Assembly: GCF_003264365.1 (NCBI RefSeq)
Contig: NZ_PYAK01000060.1
Location: 1 to 35,604 of the forward strand
Source: Micromonospora noduli
Lineage (GTDB): Bacteria; Actinomycetota; Actinomycetes; Mycobacteriales; Micromonosporaceae
DNA: 35,604 bases
Direction of reading: 5' to 3'
Below, piece after piece: positions 1 through 7,267 of the stretch. The stretch's first letter is position 1; every line of letters starts with the position of its first letter. The translations under genes and the position numbers were made by a program. Under the pieces are notes generated by a model, which saw nothing but the letters and a program-made list of their open reading frames with translations, had not been told where the DNA came from and searched no databases.

Positions 1-190
1 CCGGCCCGGCCCGCCCGCCGGCCCGGCCCGTCGCCCACGGGAGAGCGACCGTGGTTCGGGGCGGCCGGTGTGGCGCGGGCCTGCCGAGGGTTTGGTGGTG
101 CGGGCGGCCCGTGGGTGGGCGTGACCGTGGCTGATGGCGGGGGCGGGGCGTGACCGGGGGCGCGGGGCGGGGCGGCTAGGCTGGCTTACC
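1..190. other. GC-rich flank upstream of tsaB
   Basis: Very GC-rich stretch with no gene I can identify. Plus-strand frames stay open from the window edge to stops at 122, 132 and 148, so the 3' end of an upstream gene (tsaE precedes tsaB in many actinobacteria) could lie here, but the translated tails show no recognisable motif. A -10-like TAGGCT sits at 177-182, eight bases before the tsaB GTG. Confidence 0.4.
177..182 (+). promoter_or_regulatory. Candidate -10 element for leaderless tsaB
   Basis: TAGGCT matches the actinobacterial TANNNT -10 and is separated from GTG 191 by exactly 8 nt. No convincing -35 is visible. The same hexamer and the same 8-nt spacing occur upstream of guaA (32415-32420). 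Confidence 0.4.
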
Positions 191-868
191 GTGCTCGTAC
201 TCGTGGTGGACAGCTCGACCCCCGCGGTCACCGCGGCGCTGGTGGAGGTCTCGGCAGACGGCGTGGCGTCGCGGGCGCACCGGTGCACGGTCGACGCCCG
301 CGCGCACGGTGAGCTGCTCGCGCCCCAGGTGGATGCGGTCCTCGCCGACGCTGACGCGCGCCCGCGTGACCTGGCCGCCATCGTCGCCGGGCTCGGTCCG
401 GGGCCGTTCACGGGGCTGCGGGTCGGCCTGGTCACCGCCGCGACGATGGGTCAGGTGCTCGGCATCCCCACGTACGGCGTCTGTTCGCTGGATGCCATCG
501 GTTACCCGGCGGCGTCCGGCGCGCCGGTCCTGGCCGCCAGCGACGCCCGGCGCAAGGAGATCTACTGGGCCGTCTACGACGGCGCCGGCCAGCGGATCGT
601 CGGGCCCGAGGTGTCCGCGCCGGCGGTCGCCGCCGCGCGCGCCCGCGAACTGGGCGCGACGATCGCGGTCGGTGACGGGGCGCACCGGTACGCCGAGGTC
701 CTGGACCTGCCCGTCCGGGTGGAGCCGCGCTACCCGGACGCGACAGTGCTGGCGTTGCTCGCCGCCGAGCGGATCCGGGCGAGGGCGTCCAGTGAGCGGC
801 TCACCCCGCTCTACCTGCGCCGCCCTGACGCGGTGGCGGCGACCGGCCGCAAACCGGTCCTGCCATGA
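191..868 (+). CDS. tsaB: tRNA t6A biosynthesis protein TsaB
   Basis: TsaB is the inactive partner of TsaD. With TsaE the two proteins transfer threonylcarbamoyl to A37 of ANN-decoding tRNAs in the cytoplasm. The 225-residue product starts with the ASKHA-fold strand (LVLVVDSSTP) and carries the family segment GLGPGPFTGLRVG near residues 70-82, followed by a C-terminal region ending in YLRRPDAV. I chose GTG at 191 because homology begins there; an in-frame ATG at 134 would add 19 low-complexity residues. There is no clear Shine-Dalgarno, but TAGGCT lies 8 nt upstream, which suggests a leaderless message. The stop overlaps the rimI ATG (ATGA). Family assignment is firm; the start is likely. Confidence 0.93.
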   Translation: MLVLVVDSSTPAVTAALVEVSADGVASRAHRCTVDARAHGELLAPQVDAVLADADARPRDLAAIVAGLGPGPFTGLRVGLVTAATMGQVLGIPTYGVCSLDAIGYPAASGAPVLAASDARRKEIYWAVYDGAGQRIVGPEVSAPAVAAARARELGATIAVGDGAHRYAEVLDLPVRVEPRYPDATVLALLAAERIRARASSERLTPLYLRRPDAVAATGRKPVLP

Positions 869-1347
869 CCGCGGTACGGCTCGAACCGTTCCGCTGGTGG
901 CACATTGACGACGTGCTGCCGATCGAGGCGGACCTCTTCGGGGCTGAGAAGTGGTCGCCCGCCATGTTCTGGAGCGAGCTCGCCAACGGGCACCACTACC
1001 GAATCGCCGTCGACGCGGACGGGTCGGTGCTCGGCTACGCCGGACTCGCCGGCGTTCCGCCGGACGAGGTGTGGGTACAGAACATCGCCGTCCGCCGGGA
1101 CGCCCAGCGGCGCGGCGTAGGCCGTGCCCTGCTGGAGGAGTTGCTCGCCGAGGCGGTCCGGCGCGACGCCCGCAGCACCCTCCTGGAGGTCGCCGTGGAC
1201 AACGCCGCAGCTCAGCGGCTCTACGCGACGTACGGTTTCGAGCCGATCGGGGTGCGGCGCGGCTACTACCAACCGAGCAACACCGACGCGCTGGTCATGC
1301 GGCGCGACGCCGAGCCGACCGGGGACGGACCACACGACCATGGCTGA
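865..1347 (+). CDS. rimI: Ribosomal protein bS18-alanine N-acetyltransferase RimI
   Basis: A 160-residue GNAT acetyltransferase. The acetyl-CoA binding signature (Q/R)xxGxG/A is seen as QRRGVGRALLEELL around residues 79-92, preceded by strand 4 (VWVQNIAVR) and followed by the conserved N-A-x-x-L-Y segment (DNAAAQRLYATYGF). RimI acetylates the N-terminal alanine of ribosomal protein S18; in actinobacteria substrates may be broader. It overlaps tsaB by 4 nt and tsaD by 8 nt, so it is almost certainly translationally coupled. The tsaB-rimI-tsaD order is the standard actinobacterial arrangement and supports the name over a generic GNAT. Confidence 0.92.
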   Translation: MTAVRLEPFRWWHIDDVLPIEADLFGAEKWSPAMFWSELANGHHYRIAVDADGSVLGYAGLAGVPPDEVWVQNIAVRRDAQRRGVGRALLEELLAEAVRRDARSTLLEVAVDNAAAQRLYATYGFEPIGVRRGYYQPSNTDALVMRRDAEPTGDGPHDHG

Positions 1348-2386
1348 CGAACCACTGATCCTGGGTATCGAAACCTCCTGCGACGAGACCGGTGTCGGCA
1401 TCGTGCGGGGGCACACCCTGCTGGCCGACGCGCTCGCCTCCAGCGTCGAGGAACACGCCCGGTTCGGGGGTGTGGTGCCGGAGGTGGCCAGCCGGGCACA
1501 CCTGGAGGCCATCGTGCCGACCATGGACCGGGCACTGACCGAGGCTGGCGTCACGCTGGCCGACATCGACGCGATCGCTGTCACCTCCGGGCCGGGGCTG
1601 GCCGGTGCGTTACTGGTCGGCGTCGCTGCCGCCAAGGGGTACGCGGTCGCCGCCGAGAAACCCATCTACGGCGTCAACCACCTCGCCGCCCACGTCGCGG
1701 TGGACACTCTTGAGCACGGCCCACTGCCCGAACCCGCCATCGCGCTCCTGGTGTCCGGCGGTCACTCGTCCCTCCTGCTCGTGGACGACCTGGCCCGGGG
1801 TGTCACCCCGCTGGGCGCCACCATCGACGACGCAGCCGGGGAAGCGTTCGACAAGGTCGCCCGGCTGCTCGGGTTGCCGTTCCCGGGCGGTCCGCCCATC
1901 GACCGGGAGGCCCGGGCCGGCGATGCCGCCTCGATCGCCTTCCCCCGCGGTCTGACCGCCGCGAAGGATCTCGCCGCCCACCGGTACGACTTCTCGTTCT
2001 CGGGCCTGAAGACGGCGGTGGCCCGGTGGGTCGAGGCCCGTCAGCGTGCCGGTGAGCCGGTTCCGGTGGCCGACGTGGCCGCTTCCTTCCAGGAGGCGGT
2101 CTGTGACGTCCTGACCAGCAAGGCGCTCGCCGCCTGCCGGGCGCAGGGCATCGAGACCCTGGTCATCGGCGGGGGAGTGGCGGCGAACTCGCGGCTGCGG
2201 GCGATGGCCGAGCAGCGAGCCGAGAAGTACGGCATCCGGGTCCGGGTACCCCGGCCGAAGCTGTGCACCGACAACGGCGCGATGGTGGCCGCGCTCGGGT
2301 CGCACCTGGTCGCCGCCGGGGTCGCTCCGAGCCGACTGGACCTGCCAGCCGATTCGGCACTGCCGTTGACCACGGTCAGCGTGTGA
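1340..2386 (+). CDS. tsaD: tRNA threonylcarbamoyladenosine transferase TsaD
   Basis: Catalytic subunit of the t6A complex, which transfers the threonylcarbamoyl moiety of threonylcarbamoyl-AMP to tRNA A37. The 348-residue length is usual for bacterial TsaD. Visible motifs are the N-terminal GIETSCDETG, the metal-binding H-x3-H (NHLAAHV, about residues 112-116), the nucleotide loop SGGHSSLL, GEAFDKVARLLGL with FPGGPPIDR, and the C-terminal DNGAMVAALG supplying the Asp metal ligand. ATG 1340 is inside the end of rimI. An in-frame upstream extension to 1124 lacks homology and is a shadow of rimI. Confidence 0.96.
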   Translation: MADEPLILGIETSCDETGVGIVRGHTLLADALASSVEEHARFGGVVPEVASRAHLEAIVPTMDRALTEAGVTLADIDAIAVTSGPGLAGALLVGVAAAKGYAVAAEKPIYGVNHLAAHVAVDTLEHGPLPEPAIALLVSGGHSSLLLVDDLARGVTPLGATIDDAAGEAFDKVARLLGLPFPGGPPIDREARAGDAASIAFPRGLTAAKDLAAHRYDFSFSGLKTAVARWVEARQRAGEPVPVADVAASFQEAVCDVLTSKALAACRAQGIETLVIGGGVAANSRLRAMAEQRAEKYGIRVRVPRPKLCTDNGAMVAALGSHLVAAGVAPSRLDLPADSALPLTTVSV

Positions 2387-2655
2387 CGGGAGCGGCGGAC
2401 ATGATCGTGCGGATGTGGGAGGCGCGCGCCGAGGCGTACGGAGTCGCCGACCTGATCACCTGGGTGTGCGACACCGCCCTGCCCGAGTTGGAGCACGACC
2501 CGCTCCACGTATCCAGCGAGGTCTTCTCCTCCACCGACCACCGCGTGGTGGTGATCTCCAAGTGGCGCAGCAGCCCTCGCCCGCTGCCGGACCCGCCAGC
2601 GCTGCTGGTGGCCCGCGCCCCGCACTCCTGGGACTTCACCCAGGTAGACCGCTGA
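2383..2655 (+). CDS. Small conserved protein in the t6A operon, unknown function
   Basis: About 90 residues from GTG 2383, which overlaps the tsaD stop (GTGA), or 84 residues from ATG 2401. No signal peptide or membrane segment is visible. The start MIVRMWEARA, a central amphipathic stretch and a closing VVVISKWRS strand recall small ferredoxin-like-fold proteins of the antibiotic biosynthesis monooxygenase (ABM) type, but no diagnostic motif is present, so this is only a resemblance. Coupling to tsaD suggests co-expression. Function not assigned. Confidence 0.75.
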   Translation: MTGAADMIVRMWEARAEAYGVADLITWVCDTALPELEHDPLHVSSEVFSSTDHRVVVISKWRSSPRPLPDPPALLVARAPHSWDFTQVDR

Positions 2656-2688
2656 CGCGAGCCACCATCCAGGCCGCTGCCTGATCGG

Positions 2689-3429
2689 TCAGCTGCGGCG
2701 CAACATCCGGTAGGTGGCGATTCCGCCCGTGCCCAGCGCGGCGAGGAAGACCAGCCAGACGACCGTGCTGCTGACTCCGACCTGCGGGCCGGAGTTGGCG
2801 GAGGCGGCGGCCAGGAGCCCGTCCTCACCGGGGGCGGGCAGCGCGGCCGGCGGCAGCTCCGGCCAACGGACCAGGCCGGTGCTCTCCAGCATCTGCATGT
2901 GGTGCTGGACGAACGCGTTGGCGTCCTCGCAGAGCTTGCGGACAGTGGCGTCCCGGGTGCTGGCCCGGACCGCGCCGATCACCGGGAAGATCTTGCCGTG
3001 GGCCACCCGGAGCCGGGTGACGAAGATCTGGTCGAACCGGGCGCCGGATGCCTTCTGCATCTCGGCCAGCCAGCCCTTCTGCTCGGCGGTCGGCTCGCTG
3101 GGGATGGTCGCGCCCAACTTGTTGGCCGCGTCGACCACGAGCTGGTCGAGCTTCTGGTGCTCGTCGGCGATGCCGGCGCCGATCTCCCGAACCTTCGCGG
3201 ACTGTCCCTTCTCGGCGGCCATCTGGCCGGCTGGCATCTCCCACAGCCCGGCCAGCCGCACCCCGTTGAGCAGTGTCATGTCGGCGGCGTTGAGCTGCTG
3301 GCCACCGGCGGGTGCGGCGACGGCCACGCCGGGCAGGACACCGACCCCCGCGATGACCGCGATGAGCAGCATGGCCGCTCGATGGGTCCGGGTGCCCAGT
3401 CGGCGATGGGCGGATCTGAGCGGTGCCAT
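2689..3429 (-). CDS. Exported DUF4142 protein with C-terminal membrane anchor
   Basis: 246 residues. An N-terminal signal peptide (basic start, hydrophobic residues ~19-38, AVAAP cleavage-like site) is followed by a helical DUF4142 region (~48-180), with the ferritin-like helix containing DEHQKLDQLV and the second helix FVQHHMQMLEST. A Pro/Ala linker and a C-terminal transmembrane helix (~222-240) ending in RMLRRS follow. Topology therefore predicts an extracytoplasmic domain tethered to the membrane. The family is widespread; its biochemical role is not established. Start ATG 3429 has a good GAGGAGG ribosome site at about 3440-3446. Convergent with the t6A operon, 33 nt apart. Confidence 0.88.
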   Translation of the reverse strand: MAPLRSAHRRLGTRTHRAAMLLIAVIAGVGVLPGVAVAAPAGGQQLNAADMTLLNGVRLAGLWEMPAGQMAAEKGQSAKVREIGAGIADEHQKLDQLVVDAANKLGATIPSEPTAEQKGWLAEMQKASGARFDQIFVTRLRVAHGKIFPVIGAVRASTRDATVRKLCEDANAFVQHHMQMLESTGLVRWPELPPAALPAPGEDGLLAAASANSGPQVGVSSTVVWLVFLAALGTGGIATYRMLRRS

Positions 3430-3516
3430 GTCTGTGGTGCCTCCTCGGTCCGGACCGGAACGCGTCTGGACCGGGCAGCCGTACCCTGCCGGTTGCCCGT
3501 CCGCCCACTGGTACGG

Positions 3517-3534
3517 ACTGATCGCGCGATCAGT
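3517..3534. promoter_or_regulatory. 18-bp perfect palindrome upstream of the DUF4142 gene
   Basis: ACTGATCGC/GCGATCAGT is a perfect inverted repeat with no spacer, centred about 95 bp upstream of the DUF4142 start and about 20 bp beyond the DUF1707 stop. The absence of a loop and of a T-tract favours an operator for a dimeric regulator over a terminator, but neither is proven. Confidence 0.4.
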
Positions 3535-3554
3535 TCATCTCCGAGTGACCCGGA

Positions 3555-3851
3555 TCAGCGGGTGACGGCGAGCAGGCCTCCGAGCAGCAGCAGGGTGAGC
3601 GCTGCGGCGGCGAAGACCATCAGCAGCTCCTGACGCCCGCGCCCGACCGGGCCGGCGTCGACGACGGAGTTGGGCAGGGCCGGTAGATCGCGGGTCAGCG
3701 CGGCCAGGTCACCGAGGGTGCGCGCCGTCCACACCGCACCGGCCCGATCGGAGAACTCGTCAAGCGTCAGCCGACCCGCCGCGGTGTGCTGGTGCAGCGC
3801 GGCGACCACCCGGTTGCGGTCGTCGTCGGAGGCGCGCAGCTCGACATCCAC
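3555..3851 (-). CDS. DUF1707 (SHOCT-like) membrane protein
   Basis: 98 residues from GTG 3851. The N-terminal DUF1707 domain shows the typical pattern LRASDDDRNRVVAAL, then GRLTLDEFSDRAGAVWTARTLGDLAALTRDLP (residues ~4-55). A C-terminal hydrophobic helix (~78-96) forms a single membrane anchor. The family is actinobacterial and of unknown function; many members precede a membrane domain like this. I reject an in-frame extension upstream to 3926 because it overlaps the end of the ROK gene and has no homology. It starts 19 nt after the ROK stop, so it is probably the last gene of the sugar operon transcript. Confidence 0.85.
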   Translation of the reverse strand: MDVELRASDDDRNRVVAALHQHTAAGRLTLDEFSDRAGAVWTARTLGDLAALTRDLPALPNSVVDAGPVGRGRQELLMVFAAAALTLLLLGGLLAVTR

Positions 3852-3870
3852 GCCGGACAGCGTACGCGGA

Positions 3871-5052
3871 TCAGCCCACGTCGAGGGGGTCGGCGAGGAG
3901 CCGTTCGAAGGCCAGTTCGGCGGCACCGATCAGGGGCGCGTCCGCGCCCAGTTTCGGCGTGCGCAGCCGGACGTGCTCCAGGCAGGCGCCGAGCGCGTTG
4001 GAGTTGAGTCGGCTGCGGATCTGGGCCGCCGCCGCGAGGTAGAGATCGCGCATTGTGCCGCCGAAGATGACCATCTCGGGGTTGAAGATGTTCACCAGGT
4101 TGGCCACCCCGAAGCCGAGCCAGTCGCCGGCCTGGCGGACCGCCGTCTGGGCCCGGGCGTCTCCGCGGTCGGCCGCGTCGAAGACCTCCAGCAGCGCGTC
4201 GCGGCCCCGGGCGTCGGAGCGTCCGGCGGCGCGCAGGAGGCCGTGCTCGCCGATCTCGGTCTCCCAACAGCCCCGGGAGCCGCACTCACAGGGCCTGCCG
4301 TCGCGGACCACCTTCATGTGGCCGACCTCGCCGCCGTACCCACCGTGCCCGGTCAGTCGGCGCCCACCGGCGATGATGCCGGCACCCACGCCCACGTCGC
4401 CGTACAGGTAGAGGACGTTGTCGCACCCTGCCGCCACACCTCGTGCGTGCTCGGCGAACGCGGCGACGTCGGCCACGTTGCCCACGGTGACCGGTACGTC
4501 GATGCCCAACTCGTCGGCGAGGGCCGCGCCGATCGGCTCGTCCACCCAGCCGGTGGTGGGGCCGAGTCGGACCAGGCCGTCGTCCCGGCGGACCATGCCG
4601 CAGACCGCGACGCCGGCACCGACGCAGATCGCGTCCGCCGGTACCAGCTGTTGCATCTCCTTGACCGCGCCGGCCAGCAGCGGTGCGGCCTCCGCGGCCA
4701 GCAGCCCGCGCGGCCGGTCCAGATCCCGGCGGTCCAGGACCGCGCCACCCAGCCCGATCCGGGCGGCGCGCAGCCGGTCCACCTCCACCGAGTACGCGTA
4801 CGCGAAGACCCGTGCCGACTCGGGCCGGACGACAAGTGACGGTCGTCCGGCCCGGCCGGTCTCCTTTGGAGCCCCTTCACTGACCAGCCCGACCGCGGAC
4901 AGGTCGGCGGTGAGCGCGCCGATGGTGCTGCGGTTGAGGCCCAGCGTGGTGGTCAGTTCCGCGCGTGTGGTCGCCCCGTGGACGTGCACATGCCTCAGCA
5001 GAGCCCCGAGGTTCTGTCGTCGGACGTCATCCTGGCTCGGTCCTGGGCGCAT
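3871..5052 (-). CDS. ROK-family transcriptional regulator of the sugar operon
   Basis: 393 residues. An N-terminal winged helix-turn-helix (~12-62, with TTRAELTTTLGLNRSTIGAL) is fused to a ROK sugar-kinase-fold domain. The zinc motif CxCGxxGCxE appears as CECGSRGCWE, and the nearby GHMKV supplies the His ligand seen in NagC/XylR-type repressors. Other ROK signatures are DVGVGAGIIAGG and the C-terminal NIFNPEMVIFGG. Start ATG 5052 has a GGGAGGT site at about 5064-5070; the longer frame to 5148 overlaps the permease gene. It follows the permease by 22 nt, so it is likely co-transcribed with, and responsive to, the sugar taken up by the adjacent transporter. Substrate not determined. Confidence 0.9.
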   Translation of the reverse strand: MRPGPSQDDVRRQNLGALLRHVHVHGATTRAELTTTLGLNRSTIGALTADLSAVGLVSEGAPKETGRAGRPSLVVRPESARVFAYAYSVEVDRLRAARIGLGGAVLDRRDLDRPRGLLAAEAAPLLAGAVKEMQQLVPADAICVGAGVAVCGMVRRDDGLVRLGPTTGWVDEPIGAALADELGIDVPVTVGNVADVAAFAEHARGVAAGCDNVLYLYGDVGVGAGIIAGGRRLTGHGGYGGEVGHMKVVRDGRPCECGSRGCWETEIGEHGLLRAAGRSDARGRDALLEVFDAADRGDARAQTAVRQAGDWLGFGVANLVNIFNPEMVIFGGTMRDLYLAAAAQIRSRLNSNALGACLEHVRLRTPKLGADAPLIGAAELAFERLLADPLDVG

Positions 5053-5074
5053 GCTGGTGCTACCTCCCGCGCGG

Positions 5075-6337
5075 TCAGCGGGTGCCGGTGGCTGCCGCGC
5101 GGCGGCGGGAGAGCGCGTCGACGCTGGCCGCGAGCAGCAGTACGACACCGGTGACCACGTACTTGACTCCCGCGGTGTATCCCATCAGGCCCATTCCGTT
5201 CTCGATGACCGCGACCACCGCGCCGCCGAGCACGGCGTCGAAGACGCGGCCCTTGCCACCGAACAGGCTGGTGCCGCCGATCACCGCTGCGCCCACCGCG
5301 TAGAGCAGTACGTTACTGCCCCCGGTGTTCGGGTCGACCGAGTTGGCCCGGCTGGCGGCCACGATGCCACCGATGGCGGCCATCGAGGAGCAGATCACGA
5401 AGACGGAGATCCGGATCCGGTCGACTCCGATGCCGGCCCGGCGGGCCGCTTCCCGGTTGCCGCCCACTGCGTAGATGTGCCGGCCGTAGCTGGTGCGCTG
5501 TAGTACGAACGTCCAGACGACAAGCAGCACCGCGATGATCGGCACCACGATCGGCACACCCTTGAGCGAGACGATGAGGACGTTGCGGCTGCGCTCCAGG
5601 TTGAGCACGTACACAGCGGTGCCGAGGATGACGGCGAGCCCGCCGATCCGTAGCGCCACCACCGCGAGCGGGTCGGTGATCAGACCGCGGGCCGCCCGGT
5701 TGCGGTGGCGCAGCAGTTGCACCGCCGCGTAGCCGACGACGGCGAGGGCGGTCAGCACCCAGCCCAGCGCGGGGGCGAGGTTGCGGTTGGCGATGGCGAC
5801 CAGCACGTCGTCGCGGACGGAGATGTTGGTGCCATCCTTGACGAGCAGCAGCACGACGCCCTGGAAGGCGAGGAAGCCGGCGAGGGTGACCACGAAGGAC
5901 GGAATGCCGATCTTCGCGACGAGCATGCCGAGCGTGGTGCCGATGACCACGCCGGTGGCGACAGCGGCGAGCACGGCGACCCACCAGGGGTAGCCGAGCA
6001 CGGTGACGACATTGGCCAGCACCGCCGCGCAGACGCCGCTGGCGAAGCCGGCGGACAGGTCGATCTCGCCGAGCAGCAGCACGAAGACCAGGCCCATCGC
6101 GATCAGCGTGACCGCCGCACCCTGGGTGAAGAGGTTGGCGAAGTTGCCGGCCGACAGGAACGACGACGGCCGCATGATCGCGAAGACGGTGCAGAGCACG
6201 ATCAGGCCGAGTACGGCCGGTAGTGCACCGACATCGCCACCGCGTACCCGACTGAGGTAGTTGCGGACGTGGCCTCCGACGGTCGGCGTCGGTGTGACGG
6301 CGGCGGGGCCGTCCTTCCGCACGGCGGTGGTGGTCAT
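5075..6337 (-). CDS. Sugar ABC transporter permease, XylH-like
   Basis: 420-residue polytopic membrane protein of the BPD_transp_2 family (RbsC/XylH type). About ten or more hydrophobic segments are visible. The family motifs GEIDLSAGFASG (loop after TM3), LVAKIGIPSFVVTLAGFL, and the EAA-like coupling region GNREAARRAGIGVDRIRISVF are all present. It moves a monosaccharide delivered by the lipoprotein at 7268-8356, powered by the ATPase at 6334-7152. Its ATG overlaps the ATPase stop (ATGA), with a GGAGG site just upstream. Similarity to XylH is the basis for the xylose suggestion; another pentose or hexose is possible. Confidence 0.92.
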   Translation of the reverse strand: MTTTAVRKDGPAAVTPTPTVGGHVRNYLSRVRGGDVGALPAVLGLIVLCTVFAIMRPSSFLSAGNFANLFTQGAAVTLIAMGLVFVLLLGEIDLSAGFASGVCAAVLANVVTVLGYPWWVAVLAAVATGVVIGTTLGMLVAKIGIPSFVVTLAGFLAFQGVVLLLVKDGTNISVRDDVLVAIANRNLAPALGWVLTALAVVGYAAVQLLRHRNRAARGLITDPLAVVALRIGGLAVILGTAVYVLNLERSRNVLIVSLKGVPIVVPIIAVLLVVWTFVLQRTSYGRHIYAVGGNREAARRAGIGVDRIRISVFVICSSMAAIGGIVAASRANSVDPNTGGSNVLLYAVGAAVIGGTSLFGGKGRVFDAVLGGAVVAVIENGMGLMGYTAGVKYVVTGVVLLLAASVDALSRRRAAATGTR

Positions 6338-7152
6338 CGGACGCCTCCTGAGATCGAGTCGGCCGCCTGCGGGCCGTCGCCGTTGCTGCCCGGGTCGGTG
6401 GCGAGGCCGAGCCCGCCCGAGCGCCCGGCGGTGATCAGCTCGACCACCTGGGCGTGGGTGATGTCGGTGGTCTTCACCTGGGCGACCATCTGTCCGAGGT
6501 ACAGCGCGGCGATCCGGTCGGAGACGGCGAAGACGTCATTCATGTTGTGCGAGATGAGCACCACGGCCAGGCCGTTGTCGGCGAGGCGGCGAACCAGTTC
6601 GAGCACCTGGGCGGTCTGTGCCACGCCGAGTGCCGCAGTCGGCTCGTCCAGGATGACCAGCTTGCTGTTCCACAGCACCGCCTTGGCGATGGCCACGGTC
6701 TGGCGCTGGCCACCGGAGAGGCTGGACACGTGCTGACGCAGCGAGGTGACGGTGCGGATGGAGAGCCCCGCCAGGGTTTCGGCGGCGAGCTGTTCCATTG
6801 TCGGCTCGTCGAGGACGATGCCGCTGCGCCTCTCCCGGCCGAGGAACATGTTCTGCACGATGTCCAGGTTGTCGCAGAGCGCGAGGTCCTGGTAGACGAC
6901 CTCGATGCCGAGCGTGGCGGCGTCGCGGGGGCTGCCGATGTGCACCGGTTCACCGTTGAACAGGAACTCGCCATCGTCGGTGGGGTGGATGCCGCTGATG
7001 CACTTCACCAGGGTCGACTTGCCGGCGCCGTTGTCGCCGACCAGTGCGGTCACTTCGCCCGGGTGGACGGTCAGGGCGACGTCGCGGAGCACCTGGACAG
7101 GACCGAAGCTCTTGTCGATCCCGCGGAGTTCCAGCAAGGGGGTCGCGGACAC
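6334..7152 (-). CDS. Sugar ABC transporter ATPase, single nucleotide-binding domain
   Basis: 272 residues from GTG 7152, with an AAGGAG site upstream. One complete ABC cassette: Walker A GDNGAGKST (39-47), Q-loop VVYQDLAL, signature LSGGQRQ, Walker B LVILDEPTAALG and switch His in LISHNM. E. coli XylG, RbsA and AraG have two cassettes in about 500 residues; here the protein ends after one plus a ~40-residue tail, as in FrcA-like single-domain ATPases, so it must homodimerise. No frameshifted second cassette follows, because the permease starts directly at its stop. Confidence 0.92.
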   Translation of the reverse strand: MSATPLLELRGIDKSFGPVQVLRDVALTVHPGEVTALVGDNGAGKSTLVKCISGIHPTDDGEFLFNGEPVHIGSPRDAATLGIEVVYQDLALCDNLDIVQNMFLGRERRSGIVLDEPTMEQLAAETLAGLSIRTVTSLRQHVSSLSGGQRQTVAIAKAVLWNSKLVILDEPTAALGVAQTAQVLELVRRLADNGLAVVLISHNMNDVFAVSDRIAALYLGQMVAQVKTTDITHAQVVELITAGRSGGLGLATDPGSNGDGPQAADSISGGVR

Positions 7153-7195
7153 GGGGGTCTCCTTCTCAAGGGAGGGTCGGGGCCCGTCCGGCGGG

Positions 7196-7236
7196 CGCCG
7201 CCCGGCACGGGGAGGGTGCTCCCGTGCCGGGCGGCG
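7196..7236 (-). promoter_or_regulatory. Strong intra-operon hairpin after the binding-protein gene
   Basis: Two 16-nt perfectly complementary arms (7196-7211 and 7221-7236) around a 9-nt loop lie between the binding-protein stop and the ATPase start. There is no T-tract. In binding-protein-dependent operons such hairpins commonly protect the upstream mRNA segment or cause partial termination, giving excess binding protein. That role is inferred here. Confidence 0.6.
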
Positions 7237-7267
7237 ATGGTCGTTCCGGCGGGTACTGCGGCGTCGG

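Noticed and set aside
1..130. 3' end of tsaE
   Set aside because: Position would fit synteny, but no frame shows a TsaE-like sequence.
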